This document shows positions 45,193 through 54,458 of a DNA stretch of 64,000 nt, piece by piece. A program made the translations under genes and the position numbers. Below the pieces are notes generated by a model. That model saw only the letters and a program-made list of their open reading frames with translations, did not search any database and was not told where the DNA came from. Source of the DNA: Miltoncostaea sp963703045. GTDB lineage: Bacteria > Actinomycetota > Thermoleophilia > Miltoncostaeales > Miltoncostaeaceae. The stretch spans positions 1,860,001-1,924,000 of the forward strand of contig OY969782.1 of NCBI GenBank assembly GCA_963703045.1. The letters are read 5' to 3'. How positions within the stretch are numbered: position 1 is the stretch's first letter; every line of letters starts with the position of its first letter.

Positions 45193-45266
45193 TAGCGGAG
45201 GAGGGACTCGAACCCCCGACACGCGGATTATGATTCCGCTGCTCTAACCAGCTGAGCTACTCCGCC
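45193..45266 (-). tRNA. tRNA-Met (CAT)
   Basis: A complete cloverleaf on the minus strand: acceptor GGCGGAG, D-arm GCTCAGCTGGTTAGAGC, anticodon stem GCGGA/TCCGC with loop ATCATAA (anticodon CAT), T-loop TTCGAGT, and no encoded CCA. The 1-72 pair is G-U. A CAT anticodon also fits lysidine-modified tRNA-Ile; the position next to tRNA-Thr and tRNA-Tyr, as in many actinobacteria, favours elongator tRNA-Met. Confidence 0.9.
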
Positions 45267-45287
45267 ACGCGCCAAGCGGCGGACATC

Positions 45288-46379
45288 TTAGCCCTTCGGG
45301 CCGCCCGGAGGCGGGGGCGGCGGGGGCGGGAGCGGGTTGGGGCTCGGCGCCGGATCGGGCGGCACCGGCGGCGGGGTGTCCTTCTGCTCCTCCCCCTCGA
45401 CCGCCTCCTCCTCGTCGCCGACCAGGGCCGCGATCGAGTTGGCCGCCGTCTGCAGCGTCGTGCGCATCTCGCGCAGGAAGTCATCGGGCTTCATCGCGAA
45501 GGGCGCGAGAGTGGCGACCCCGTCGGTGAAGGCCCGGCGCGCCGCCGCGACCGGGGCGAGCGCCGACGCGGTGCTCAGCTCGCCGAGCGATCCCATCTCC
45601 TCGTCGAGCGAGAGGTTGCCCTCGAGCACCGCGGCGAGGCCCTCCTCGTTGCGCGGGGCCTCGACCAGGTCGCGCACCGCGTTGCCCATCTGGGCCTGGA
45701 GGGCCTTCAGGTGGGCCATGTCCTGGATCATCTGCTCGCGGTCGACGCCCTCCGGGTCGGGCGTGCCGGGCTTCGCCCGGTTGAGACGGGCGAGCTCGCC
45801 CGCGATCGCGCTGCGCGCGGCGCCGAGCTGGCGCTGGGCGGCCTGCCAGCGCGCCACCCCCCGCGCGACCGCCGTCTTCACGTTGCCCGCGGCGGACCCC
45901 ACGGCGATCGCGACCATCCGGACCTGGGCCGCGGCGCCGTCCAGCGTCGCGCCGGCCTCCCCGCCGACGGCGAAGCCGAGCAGCGCCTGCTCGACCGGCG
46001 TGAGCTGGCGCGAGATGCGGGGGAGGTCGCTCTTGGCGGGATCCTTGAGCAGGGTCACCGCGCCGCGCAGCCGCGCGACCGCCATCGTGCGCAGGCGGCG
46101 CTTGTCGTTCTCGGAGAGCTGGCGCTCGCCCGCCGGGGGATCGTCGCGCGCCACCGTGCGCGCCGGAGCGGCGGAGGGCGCCGGCGCGCGCGCGACGACG
46201 AGGCGCCCGGCGGGCCCGATCAGGACCCGCTCGCCACCCGCCGAACCGACGGCGCGCGCGATCGAGCGGTTGCCCGCCGCGGAGGCGCTGCCGAGCACCT
46301 CGATCGGCACGGGCGGCGCCGGAGCGCCCGTCGGCCGCTCGGCGGACACCCCGTGGATCTCCTCGTCCCGGGCGCGCAT
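45288..46379 (-). CDS. Uncharacterised helical protein with a GNRSIAR motif and proline-rich tail
   Basis: A 363-residue protein without a signal peptide. An N-terminal Ala/Pro-rich segment contains ASAAGNRSIARAVGSAG and the repeated ARAP/VARD pieces. This resembles the GN-x-x-(V/I)-x-R short motif seen in leaders of proteins tied to extracellular contractile injection systems and polymorphic toxins; that link is tentative. Residues about 95-310 are predicted long amphipathic helices, and the C-terminus is a polyproline run (PPPVPPDPAPSPNPLPPP). ATG 46379 is preceded by AAAGGGGAA. It lies between tRNA-Thr and tRNA-Met. Confidence 0.65.
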   Translation of the reverse strand: MRARDEEIHGVSAERPTGAPAPPVPIEVLGSASAAGNRSIARAVGSAGGERVLIGPAGRLVVARAPAPSAAPARTVARDDPPAGERQLSENDKRRLRTMAVARLRGAVTLLKDPAKSDLPRISRQLTPVEQALLGFAVGGEAGATLDGAAAQVRMVAIAVGSAAGNVKTAVARGVARWQAAQRQLGAARSAIAGELARLNRAKPGTPDPEGVDREQMIQDMAHLKALQAQMGNAVRDLVEAPRNEEGLAAVLEGNLSLDEEMGSLGELSTASALAPVAAARRAFTDGVATLAPFAMKPDDFLREMRTTLQTAANSIAALVGDEEEAVEGEEQKDTPPPVPPDPAPSPNPLPPPPPPPPGGPKG

Positions 46380-46453
46380 CGGCGATTCCCCTTTCGCGGC
46401 CGACGATAACCGACGGGGGCGGCCGGGCGATACACCCGGCGCGGCGAGGGGAG

Positions 46454-46526
<73 letters not shown>

Positions 46527-46614
46527 GGGGTCGGCACGGACGGCGAGCCGTCGGCGCCCGGGTGACTCTAGCGGAGCCCGCAGCCGCGTTCAGCCCCGTG
46601 GGCCGCCGGGGGCC

Positions 46615-47319
46615 TCAGAGATCCAGTCGGTCCGCGCGCGGCCGGCGTTGGAACAGGATCCACAGCACGATCGCGGCGGCGACCTTGAGGCCGAGGTCGA
46701 AGACCAGGACCCAGGTCCACACCAGCCACTGCGCCGCGTCGACGACGTAGAACGCGAACGACGCCAGGCTGCCGGCGATGGCGAGCACGCCGGCGACGGC
46801 CAGCACCATGAGGTCGCGGCGGGGGTGCCGCTCGCGGGCCGGTGCCCGACGGTCGGGCGCCTCCCGGTCGATCAGCCGCGCCTCGTCGGTGGCGACGTCG
46901 ACCTCGAGGTGCGCGACGGGTATCCCGAGGCGCTCGCGCGCCTGGGCGACCAGGCCGTTCTCGAGCCAGTTCGAGCGGTCGGCCGGATGGGTCGCGACCA
47001 CGACCTCGTCGGGGGCGAACGTCGCCACCGCGTCGTCGATCGCCTGCAGCGGATCGGCGTCACCGAGTGCCCCCCGCGCGCTGACGCCGGCCGCGCCGCA
47101 GCGGCGGAGCGACTCCTCGAGCCGCCGCCCCGCCTCCGCGATGCCCGGATCGTCGTCGGACAACCAGTAGCGCAGGCGCGACGAGAGCGCCGGCGCGACG
47201 ATCAGCACCTGCGCGTCGGTGCCCTCGGCGCGCTCGCGCAGGAACGCGAAGAGCTCCGACCCCGCGCAGGTCTCGTTCGCGATCACCAGCACGCGCAGCG
47301 GGCGCGCGGTCGCCTCCAT
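46615..47319 (-). CDS. Universal-stress-like domain with two C-terminal membrane helices
   Basis: A 234-residue protein. Residues 8-150 resemble a nucleotide-binding Usp/Rossmann-like domain (RVLVIANETCAGSELFAFLRER, then VLIVAPALSSRLRYWLSDDDPGIAEAGRRLEESL, then APDEVVVATHPADRSNWLE). Two membrane helices follow near the C-terminus (LMVLAVAGVLAIAGSLASFAF and LVFDLGLKVAAAIVLWILF), with a basic end. ATG 47319 follows GGAGGGATG. It may be a membrane-tethered stress sensor. The family is seen in actinobacteria but its role is unknown. Confidence 0.7.
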   Translation of the reverse strand: MEATARPLRVLVIANETCAGSELFAFLRERAEGTDAQVLIVAPALSSRLRYWLSDDDPGIAEAGRRLEESLRRCGAAGVSARGALGDADPLQAIDDAVATFAPDEVVVATHPADRSNWLENGLVAQARERLGIPVAHLEVDVATDEARLIDREAPDRRAPARERHPRRDLMVLAVAGVLAIAGSLASFAFYVVDAAQWLVWTWVLVFDLGLKVAAAIVLWILFQRRPRADRLDL

Positions 47320-47493
47320 CGCAGCATCCCTCCGTCCGGATCGGTGCGCCCATGTTGCGACCGGTGCGCCGCGTCGGCATCGGGGTCTCCCCGCCGTTCG
47401 CTGCGGACGATGCCGGACGGCCGACGCCGGCGCTCCGCAGAGGACCCCTCGTACCGGGCGGCACCCGCCGGCGCCCGCCCGGGCCGGACCCCC

Positions 47494-48006
47494 TCAGCGC
47501 AGCAGGCCGTCCCGCGCGAGCCGCGGACGCACCCCCTCGAGCCTGCCGAGCTGCGCGTCGGCCCGCGCGATGAGGGCCTCGAGGTCGTTCGCCGTCATGC
47601 TGCCGAGACCGTCGGCGACCTCGAGCAGGTTGCGCCACAGCGTCTGCTTGCCGCGGATGCCCATCACGAGGCCGTCCACCTCGACGAGGTCGGTGAGCGG
47701 CGATCGCTCGCGCAGGCGCCCGTTCGGCTTCAGCCGCCCGACCAGCTCGGCGGCCGCCCCGCCCATGACCTTGTAGACGCGCCGGGGGAGCCCCAACTGG
47801 CGCATGAGGCCGACCAGGGTCGCCTTGTCGTCGTCGATCTGGGAGGCCAGATCCGCGAGCACGCCCCTCAGCTCGGGGTCGCGCGTGCCGTCCCGTGCGC
47901 GCCGCACCAGTCGCGTCCCGGCGGTTGCGCCCGCCAGGTGGTCGTTGAGGTAGATGCCGAGCAGCCGCCGATCGGGCGGTCCCCCTCCCGCCGTGGACGC
48001 GCTCAT
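47494..48006 (-). CDS. Uncharacterised helical-bundle protein
   Basis: A 170-residue soluble protein from ATG 48006, preceded by GGGGGAGG. The sequence is mostly amphipathic helices (LLGIYLNDHLAGATAGTRLVRRA, ELRGVLADLASQIDDDKATLVGLMRQLG, GKQTLWRNLLEVADGL). The spacing of His, Asp and Glu recalls ferritin-like or DUF892-type bundles, but no clear metal-site pattern is present. It lies between tRNA-Tyr and tRNA-Thr, with 174 bases of non-coding DNA downstream. Confidence 0.65.
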   Translation of the reverse strand: MSASTAGGGPPDRRLLGIYLNDHLAGATAGTRLVRRARDGTRDPELRGVLADLASQIDDDKATLVGLMRQLGLPRRVYKVMGGAAAELVGRLKPNGRLRERSPLTDLVEVDGLVMGIRGKQTLWRNLLEVADGLGSMTANDLEALIARADAQLGRLEGVRPRLARDGLLR

Positions 48007-48110
48007 GGAGCCTCCCCCCTCGTGCCGGCCCGTCGCATGGTGACGAGCCTCTCTCCGGCGGGGCCGCCGGTCAAACCCGGCGCGCGTGCGCGGCCGGGCG
48101 AGGGCGTGAG

Positions 48111-48192
48111 TGGGGGGAGGAGGGTTCGAACCTCCGTAGGCGTAGCCGGCGGTTTTACAGACCGCTCCCTTTGACCGCTCGGGCATCCCCCC
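48111..48192 (-). tRNA. tRNA-Tyr (GTA)
   Basis: A class II tRNA on the minus strand with a long variable arm. The acceptor is GGGGGGA/TCCCCCC and the D-arm begins GCCCGAGCGGTCAAAGGGA. The anticodon stem GCGGT/ACCGC encloses loop CTGTAAA (anticodon GTA), the variable arm reads CGGCTACGCCTAC, and the T-loop is TTCGAAC. No CCA is encoded. Confidence 0.95.
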
Positions 48193-48289
48193 GGGGTCGG
48201 GCTCCGGAAGGGTAACGGCGGGTCACGCCCCCTTCAAGGATGCCCATCGCCCTCCGCCACCCGCGCCCCCGGGCCCGCGTGAGGGGCGG

Positions 48290-49016
<727 letters not shown>

Positions 49017-49108
49017 GTCGCCCAGTCTATCCCGGCCACCCCGGCGATCGGTCGGGATCCCGCGTGGCGGTATCCTCTGTGGGTGACGACGTCCGCGGGG
49101 GAACGGTC

Positions 49109-50575
49109 GTGACGGGCGCCCTCCTCGGAGAGCGGTACCGCCTGGACCAGCTGATCGGCCGCGGCGGCATGGCTGCCGTCTGGAGTGCCACCGACACGCT
49201 CCTCGGCCGGCGCGTGGCCATCAAGCGCCTGCACGCCGGCCTGCTGGCCGACGAGGAGCACGCCGAGCGCTTCCGCCGCGAGGCCATCCTGGTGGCACGC
49301 CTCTCGCACCCGAACCTCGTGCACCTGCTCGACCGGGGCGAGGATGCCGACGGCCCCTACCTCGTGATGGAACTGGTCGAGGGCGAGAACCTCAAGACCC
49401 GCGTCCGCCGCGAGGGCGCGCTCGATCCGGACGAGGCGGCGCGCATCTGCGGCCAGGTCGGGCGCGCGCTCGTCTACGCCCACGCCCAGGGCGTCGTGCA
49501 CCGGGACATCAAGGCGCAGAACGTGCTGCTGACCCCCGAGGGTGCCGTCAAGCTCGCCGACTTCGGCATCGCCCGGCTGATGGAGGCCGACGAGGGGGAG
49601 GGCCTCACGCGCACCGACATGCTGCTCGGCAGCGCCGACTACCTCTCGCCCGAGCAGGCCGACGGTCGCCCGGTCGACGCCCGCACCGATGTCTACTCGC
49701 TCGGCATCCTGCTCTACGAGTGCCTGACCGGCGTCCTCCCGTTCACGGGCGAGGGGTTCGTCGCGGTCGCCATGAAGCAGTGCTCCGAGCCCCTTCCCGA
49801 CCCGCGCACGGCGCGTCCCGAGGTCCCGGCCTGGCTCGCGGCGTGCGCCCTGCGGGCCGCGGCGAAGGAGCCCGCCGACCGGTACCCCGACGCGGCCCGC
49901 CTCGTGAGCGCCCTCGGGGACCGAGACGCCGGCACCGTCGTCATGCCCGCGATCACCCCCCGCGGCGGCCGCCCCGAGCCGGGGGACGACGACACCGCGC
50001 GCCGTCGTCGCCCCCGCCGGCGGCGGCTGGCGTGGGCGGTCTCGGCCGCCGTGCTGCTCGGCGGCGCGGCCGCCACCGGCATCGTGCTGGCGCCCGACGG
50101 CGACGGCGGGATCGACGCACCGGCGACGGTCCCGCTCACGCTCTCGGCGGTGCGCGACTACGACCCCCAGGGCGACGGCACGGAGAACCCGGCCGAACGG
50201 GGCCAGGCGATCGACGGCGACCCCGAGACGGCCTGGTACACCGAGCGATACCAGCAGACGCCGGCGTTCGGCGGGCTCAAGGAGGGGGTCGGCCTCATCC
50301 TCCGGGTGACCGAGCCGGCCGTGGCCACCGAGATGATCCTCGACTCGCCCACCCCGGGGGCGCGATTCCAGGTGCTGGGCGAGCTGGTCGGCGACCAGCG
50401 CGAAGTGCTCGCCGAGGGCGAGACGACGGGGGGCGAGCAGGTGGTTGACCTCGCGCCGTCGGCCCCGTCGCAGGCCTATCTGCTGTGGATCACCGGACTC
50501 ACCGACGACGGCCGCGGCGGCTATTGGGCGGGCGTCGGGAAGGTGGAGCTGAGGGGCGCGCCGAACCCGACATGA
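49109..50575 (+). CDS. Receptor-type Ser/Thr protein kinase with MviN-like ectodomain
   Basis: A 488-residue kinase. The catalytic domain (8-270) has IGRGGMAAVW, VAIKRL, HRDIKAQN, DFGIA and SPEQ, all intact. A basic juxtamembrane stretch and one helix (LAWAVSAAVLLGGAAATGIVL, near 310-330) follow. The ectodomain of about 150 residues has DYDPQGDGTENPAERGQAIDGDPETAWYTERY and LKEGVGLILRV, a discoidin/galactose-binding-like pattern similar to the ectodomain of mycobacterial MviN. PASTA repeats are absent. GTG 49109 is preferred (GGGGGAA at good spacing). Its stop overlaps the recombinase start by four bases. Confidence 0.88.
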   Translation: MTGALLGERYRLDQLIGRGGMAAVWSATDTLLGRRVAIKRLHAGLLADEEHAERFRREAILVARLSHPNLVHLLDRGEDADGPYLVMELVEGENLKTRVRREGALDPDEAARICGQVGRALVYAHAQGVVHRDIKAQNVLLTPEGAVKLADFGIARLMEADEGEGLTRTDMLLGSADYLSPEQADGRPVDARTDVYSLGILLYECLTGVLPFTGEGFVAVAMKQCSEPLPDPRTARPEVPAWLAACALRAAAKEPADRYPDAARLVSALGDRDAGTVVMPAITPRGGRPEPGDDDTARRRRPRRRRLAWAVSAAVLLGGAAATGIVLAPDGDGGIDAPATVPLTLSAVRDYDPQGDGTENPAERGQAIDGDPETAWYTERYQQTPAFGGLKEGVGLILRVTEPAVATEMILDSPTPGARFQVLGELVGDQREVLAEGETTGGEQVVDLAPSAPSQAYLLWITGLTDDGRGGYWAGVGKVELRGAPNPT

Positions 50576-51522
50576 CCATGTCGGTCACCTGGGATCAGAG
50601 CCTCGACGACCTCGCCGCCCGGCTCGCCGCGCAGGGCGGCCGCGCGCGCCGACTGTCGGTGCGCACCCAGGCCGCCTATCTCAAGGACGCGCGGCGCGTG
50701 GGCGGGTGGCTGGCCGAGCGGGGCCTGGCCGGTCCCGCCGAGGTCACGCCCTCGGCGCTCGAGGCGGCCTTCCGCGGTCTCGGCTGGTCGCCGGCGAGCC
50801 GCGCCCGGGCGGTGACGGCCCTGCGCGAGTGGCTGGCGCCCCACCACCCCCGCGGGCGCTCGCCCGCCGACCTGATCGACCGGCCCCGCCCCGCCCCGCC
50901 GCCGGTGCCGCGGTTGTCGCAGGCCGACGCCGCCGAGCTCGTCGACGGCGTCGGCGCGGGCGCGGCCGGCGACGGTCCCCTGCGCCGCGCCCTCGCCCTG
51001 CGCGACCGGGCGCTCGTCGAGGTCCTCTACGGCAGCGGCCTGCGCCGTCAGGAGGCGTGCGACCTCGTGCTGGCCGGGCTCGATTTCGAGCACGAGGCCC
51101 TGCGCGTCGTCGGGAAGGGAGGGACGGGGCGCACGGTGCCGCTGACCGAGCCCGCGGTCGCCGCGCTCCGCGCGTGGCTCACCGACGGCCGCCCGCGCCT
51201 GGCGTCCGGCCAGGAACCGGTGCCCGCCGCCCGCGCGCCCGTGTTCGTCTCGCGCGCCGGCCGGCCCCTGGACGGCTCGACGGTCTACCGCGTCGTCGCC
51301 CGCGAGCTGCGCGCGCACGGGCGCGCGGGCGGGCCGCACCTGCTGCGCCACGCCGCCGGCACCCACCTGCTCGAGGGCCCCGTCGGCACGGGTGACGGGG
51401 CCCACCTGCGCGTGGTGCAGGAGGTCCTGGGCCACGCCAGCCTGGCCACCACCCAGCGCTACACGGGCGTGACGACGCGCACCATGCAGGAGCACCTGAG
51501 ACGCGGGCACCCGCGCGGATGA
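50572..51522 (+). CDS. Tyrosine recombinase (XerC/XerD-like), first of a pair
   Basis: A 316-residue recombinase. The N-terminal SAM-like core-binding domain (RRLSVRTQAAYLKDARRVGGWLAERG) precedes a catalytic domain with all key residues: YGSGLRRQEACDL (Arg I), VGKGGTGRTVPL (Lys), PHLLRHAAGTHLLEG (HxxR) and EVLGHASLATTQRYTGV (His and Tyr nucleophile). ATG 50572 overlaps the kinase stop as ATGA. It could resolve chromosome dimers at a dif site together with the next gene. Confidence 0.9.
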   Translation: MTMSVTWDQSLDDLAARLAAQGGRARRLSVRTQAAYLKDARRVGGWLAERGLAGPAEVTPSALEAAFRGLGWSPASRARAVTALREWLAPHHPRGRSPADLIDRPRPAPPPVPRLSQADAAELVDGVGAGAAGDGPLRRALALRDRALVEVLYGSGLRRQEACDLVLAGLDFEHEALRVVGKGGTGRTVPLTEPAVAALRAWLTDGRPRLASGQEPVPAARAPVFVSRAGRPLDGSTVYRVVARELRAHGRAGGPHLLRHAAGTHLLEGPVGTGDGAHLRVVQEVLGHASLATTQRYTGVTTRTMQEHLRRGHPRG

Positions 51523-52565
51523 GCGCCCCCGTCGTTAACGCGGAGGGCTTCGGGCGCCTCGCCGCCGCGTTCGCGGCGACCCGCGAGAACGCGAACACGC
51601 GCGCGGCCTACGCGCGCGACCTGGCCGGGCTCGCCGCGGCCCTCGGCGCCGGGCCGCCGCCCGCCGACGCCCCGCCCTTCGGCATCGAGGACGACCCCGC
51701 GGCCCGCGCCGCGGCCCTCGCGCTCAGCGGCCTGCCTCTCGCGTGGTGGCAGGCCTGGCGCGACGCCCTCGAGGGACGGCTGGCGACCCGACGCCGCCGG
51801 GTCGCGGCCGTCCGCGCCTTCTGCGCGTGGTGGTCGCGCGCCTACGCCATCGAGAACCCGGTGCGCGCGCTGCGTCCCCCGGCGGCCGGCGGCGAGGGGG
51901 GGCAGGAGGCGATCGGGCGCGAGGTGGTCGCCCTCACCCCCGCTGCGGTCCGGCGCATGTGCGAGGCGGCGACCGCCCCGGGGCCCCTCGCCGCCCGCAC
52001 CCGGGCCCTCGTGGAGGTGCTCTACGGCTGCGGCCTGCGGGCCAGCGAGGCGGCGGGGCTCGACCTGTCGGCCTGCCACCTCGACGACCCCGACGACCCG
52101 TTCGTGATGGTCGACGGCAAGGGCGGCACCCGCCGCGCGGTGGCCGTCCCCCGCGAGGCGATGGCGGCGCTGGCGGCCTATCTGCGCACCGCCCGCCCCG
52201 AGCTGCGCGCCCGCGACCGCCGGCCCCGGCCCGATCAGGCCCGGCACCGCGACGCCGACGCCGTCTTCCTGGGCACGCGCGGCCGCCGCCTCGGCCGCGC
52301 GGCGGTCTGGGCGATCGTGACCGAGCTGGCCGACCGCGCCGGCCTGCGCGCGGACGGGGCGCGGGTGTTCCCCCACGCCTTGCGACACTCCTGCGGCACG
52401 CACCTGATCCAGTCGGGCGTTGACATCCGCTACGTGCAGGCCCACCTGGGCCACGCCTCGCCGGTGACGACGGAGGTCTACACCCACGTGACGGCCGCGC
52501 ACCTGCGCGAGGACTTCGATCGCGCCCACCCGCGGGCGCGCTCACGGAAACCTCACGTGATGTGA
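51519..52565 (+). CDS. Tyrosine recombinase (XerC/XerD-like), second of a pair
   Basis: A 348-residue recombinase with an intact catalytic set: YGCGLRASEAAGL (Arg I), VDGKGGTRRAVAV (Lys), PHALRHSCGTHLIQSG (HxxR) and AHLGHASPVTTEVYTHV (His, Tyr). The core-binding region starts RENANTRAAYARDLAGLAAALG and has an extra ~35-residue insertion around FGIEDDPAARAAALALSG. ATG 51519 overlaps the preceding stop by four bases. It is clearly diverged from its partner, so the pair is probably a functional XerC/XerD-like heterodimer rather than a recent duplication. Confidence 0.9.
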   Translation: MSAPVVNAEGFGRLAAAFAATRENANTRAAYARDLAGLAAALGAGPPPADAPPFGIEDDPAARAAALALSGLPLAWWQAWRDALEGRLATRRRRVAAVRAFCAWWSRAYAIENPVRALRPPAAGGEGGQEAIGREVVALTPAAVRRMCEAATAPGPLAARTRALVEVLYGCGLRASEAAGLDLSACHLDDPDDPFVMVDGKGGTRRAVAVPREAMAALAAYLRTARPELRARDRRPRPDQARHRDADAVFLGTRGRRLGRAAVWAIVTELADRAGLRADGARVFPHALRHSCGTHLIQSGVDIRYVQAHLGHASPVTTEVYTHVTAAHLREDFDRAHPRARSRKPHVM

Positions 52566-52618
52566 GCGTGTCCACGCGATGGCGCGGCCCCCGCGCCGTC
52601 CGCGGCCATCCTGCCCCG

Positions 52619-54436
52619 ATGCCCACATCCCGCGCCCGCGCCCTCGCCCTCCCCGTCGCCCTCGGGGCCCTGACCGCCTGCCTCGCCACCGCGCCGGCCG
52701 CCTCCGGCGCCGCCCTCGGCGTGCAGGACGACCGCCTGACCTCCGGCGCGCTCGCCGACGTCCCGGGTCGCATCGACCTGCTGCGGCGCTCGGGCGCGCG
52801 CGTCACCCGGCTCGACGTGCTCTGGTCGCTCGTCGCGCCCACGCGTCCCGACCGTCCGACCGACCCGGGCGACCCGGCCTACCGGTGGGAGCGCGCCGAC
52901 GCCGCGATGCAGGGGTTCGCGCGGCTGGGGATGACGCCGATCCTCGTGGCCTACAGCGCTCCCTCGTGGGCGGCCGGCGGCCGCGGCACCCCGCCGGGCA
53001 CGGAGGTCAACCCCAACGCCCCCTCGCCCGCCGACTACGGCCGCTTCATGGAGGCCCTCGCCCGGCGGTACTCGGGATCCTTCACCCCCCCGGGCTCCAC
53101 CGAGCCGCTGCCGCGGGCGCGGCACTTCGAGATCTGGAACGAGCCCAACCTCGGGGCCTTCCTGTCGCCGCAGGTGGCCGGCGGCCGACGGGTCGCGGTG
53201 AGCCGCTACGTCGCGATGGCCCGGGCCGCCCATCCGGCGATCCGGCGGGCCAACCCGCGGGCGATCGTCATCGCGGGCGTCGGCGGGCCGCGCAGCTCGA
53301 CCGGCGCGACCGGCACCGGCGCGCTCGAGTGGGCCCGCCGCATCGCGGCGAGCGCCGCGCCCTTCGACGCCTACTCCCAGCACGTCTACCCGGCCGCGGC
53401 CCCCCGCTCGGGGACTCGCGCCTTCCCGGCCTGGGGCACGCTGACCGAGCTCTTCGCGGCGCTCGACGCCGTCCCCCGGCGCCGCGGGACGCCGGTCTAC
53501 CTGACCGAGATCGGCTACACGACCGCGGCGACCCCCTTCCGCGACGTCCGGGTGAGCCCCGCCCAGCAGGCCGCCTACCTGCGGCAGATCACGGGGCTGC
53601 CGGCCGTGCGGTCCGCCCGGGTGCGCGCCCTCATCTGGTTCAACCTCCAGGACAACCCGAACTGGCCGGGCGGTCTCCGCTTCGAGGACGGCCGGGTCAA
53701 GCCGAGCCACGCCGTGTTCACCCGGCTCGCGCGGGCGTCGCGGCTCACCGCCGACCTGCGGGTGCGCCCGCCGGTGACCCTCAGTCGCCGCCAGCTGCTC
53801 ATCAACCAGCGCATCTCCCAGGCCGCCGTGCGGCGCCTGGCCCTCGTGGACCGCCGCCTCGACGACGGGCTGACACGGGACGACCTGCGGCCGGGCGGCA
53901 TGGCGCCACCGGCCTTCGGGCCGGGCGTGAGCGCGTCGGCCGCCTCATCGACCGCCCCGCCCCCGCCCCTCGGACGCGCCCCCGAGACGCCCCCCGCCCC
54001 GTCGCGCCGCCCCGGCGCCGCGGCCCGCGTGCGCCTGGCCTCGGGCCAGCTGCTCATCAACCAGCGCGTCTCGCAGGCCGCCGTGCGGCGGGCCAACGGA
54101 CTCGAGGCCCGGCTGCGCGCCGGCCTGAGCGGCGGTGACATCCGGCCCGGGGCGATCGACGCCGCCCGGCTGGCTCCCGGCGTCACCGTCACGCAGGCCA
54201 CGCCACCGCCCACGCCGGCACCGCCCACCGCGACCGTCGTGGCGCCCGGACGCCGCGGCGGCGGGGGCGTGCGCCTGAGCGTGGCCCAGCTGCGGGTGAA
54301 CCAGAGGATCGCCCAGGCCGGGGTGCGCCGGGCGAACGCGCTGGCCGCCACCCTGGCGACGGGCTTCTCACAGGGAGACTTCCGCCCCGGATCGGTCACG
54401 GCCGAGAGCCTCGACCCGGGCCTGCGCCCCGGCTGA
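52619..54436 (+). CDS. Secreted glycoside hydrolase (GH-A clan) with three C-terminal repeats
   Basis: A 605-residue exported protein from ATG 52619. It has a signal peptide ending LATAPAASGA, then a TIM-barrel hydrolase (about 35-370) with the acid/base in HFEIWNEPNLG and the nucleophile in PVYLTEIGYT. A conserved FNLQDNPNWPGGLRF near the barrel end recalls GH39/GH5-like enzymes. After it come three 48-residue modules (53786-54424) sharing QLLINQR(I/V)SQAAVRR ... G(D)(I/F)RPG ... L-PG(V/L), separated by Pro/Ala/Thr linkers. The modules probably anchor or multimerise the enzyme at the surface. The sugar substrate is unknown. Confidence 0.85.
   Translation: MPTSRARALALPVALGALTACLATAPAASGAALGVQDDRLTSGALADVPGRIDLLRRSGARVTRLDVLWSLVAPTRPDRPTDPGDPAYRWERADAAMQGFARLGMTPILVAYSAPSWAAGGRGTPPGTEVNPNAPSPADYGRFMEALARRYSGSFTPPGSTEPLPRARHFEIWNEPNLGAFLSPQVAGGRRVAVSRYVAMARAAHPAIRRANPRAIVIAGVGGPRSSTGATGTGALEWARRIAASAAPFDAYSQHVYPAAAPRSGTRAFPAWGTLTELFAALDAVPRRRGTPVYLTEIGYTTAATPFRDVRVSPAQQAAYLRQITGLPAVRSARVRALIWFNLQDNPNWPGGLRFEDGRVKPSHAVFTRLARASRLTADLRVRPPVTLSRRQLLINQRISQAAVRRLALVDRRLDDGLTRDDLRPGGMAPPAFGPGVSASAASSTAPPPPLGRAPETPPAPSRRPGAAARVRLASGQLLINQRVSQAAVRRANGLEARLRAGLSGGDIRPGAIDAARLAPGVTVTQATPPPTPAPPTATVVAPGRRGGGGVRLSVAQLRVNQRIAQAGVRRANALAATLATGFSQGDFRPGSVTAESLDPGLRPG
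53786..54424 (+). repeat. Three tandem 48-codon protein repeats
   Basis: The units lie at 53786-53929, 54041-54184 and 54281-54424, each exactly 144 bases, with linkers of 111 and 96 bases. Invariant positions include Q-L near the start, N-Q-R, A at three positions, V-R-R, and R-P-G near the end. The core is about 25 residues of amphipathic helix followed by a short turn. Units 1 and 2 are closest. Confidence 0.85.
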
Positions 54437-54458
54437 CCCGGGGTGGTGCGCCCCCGCG

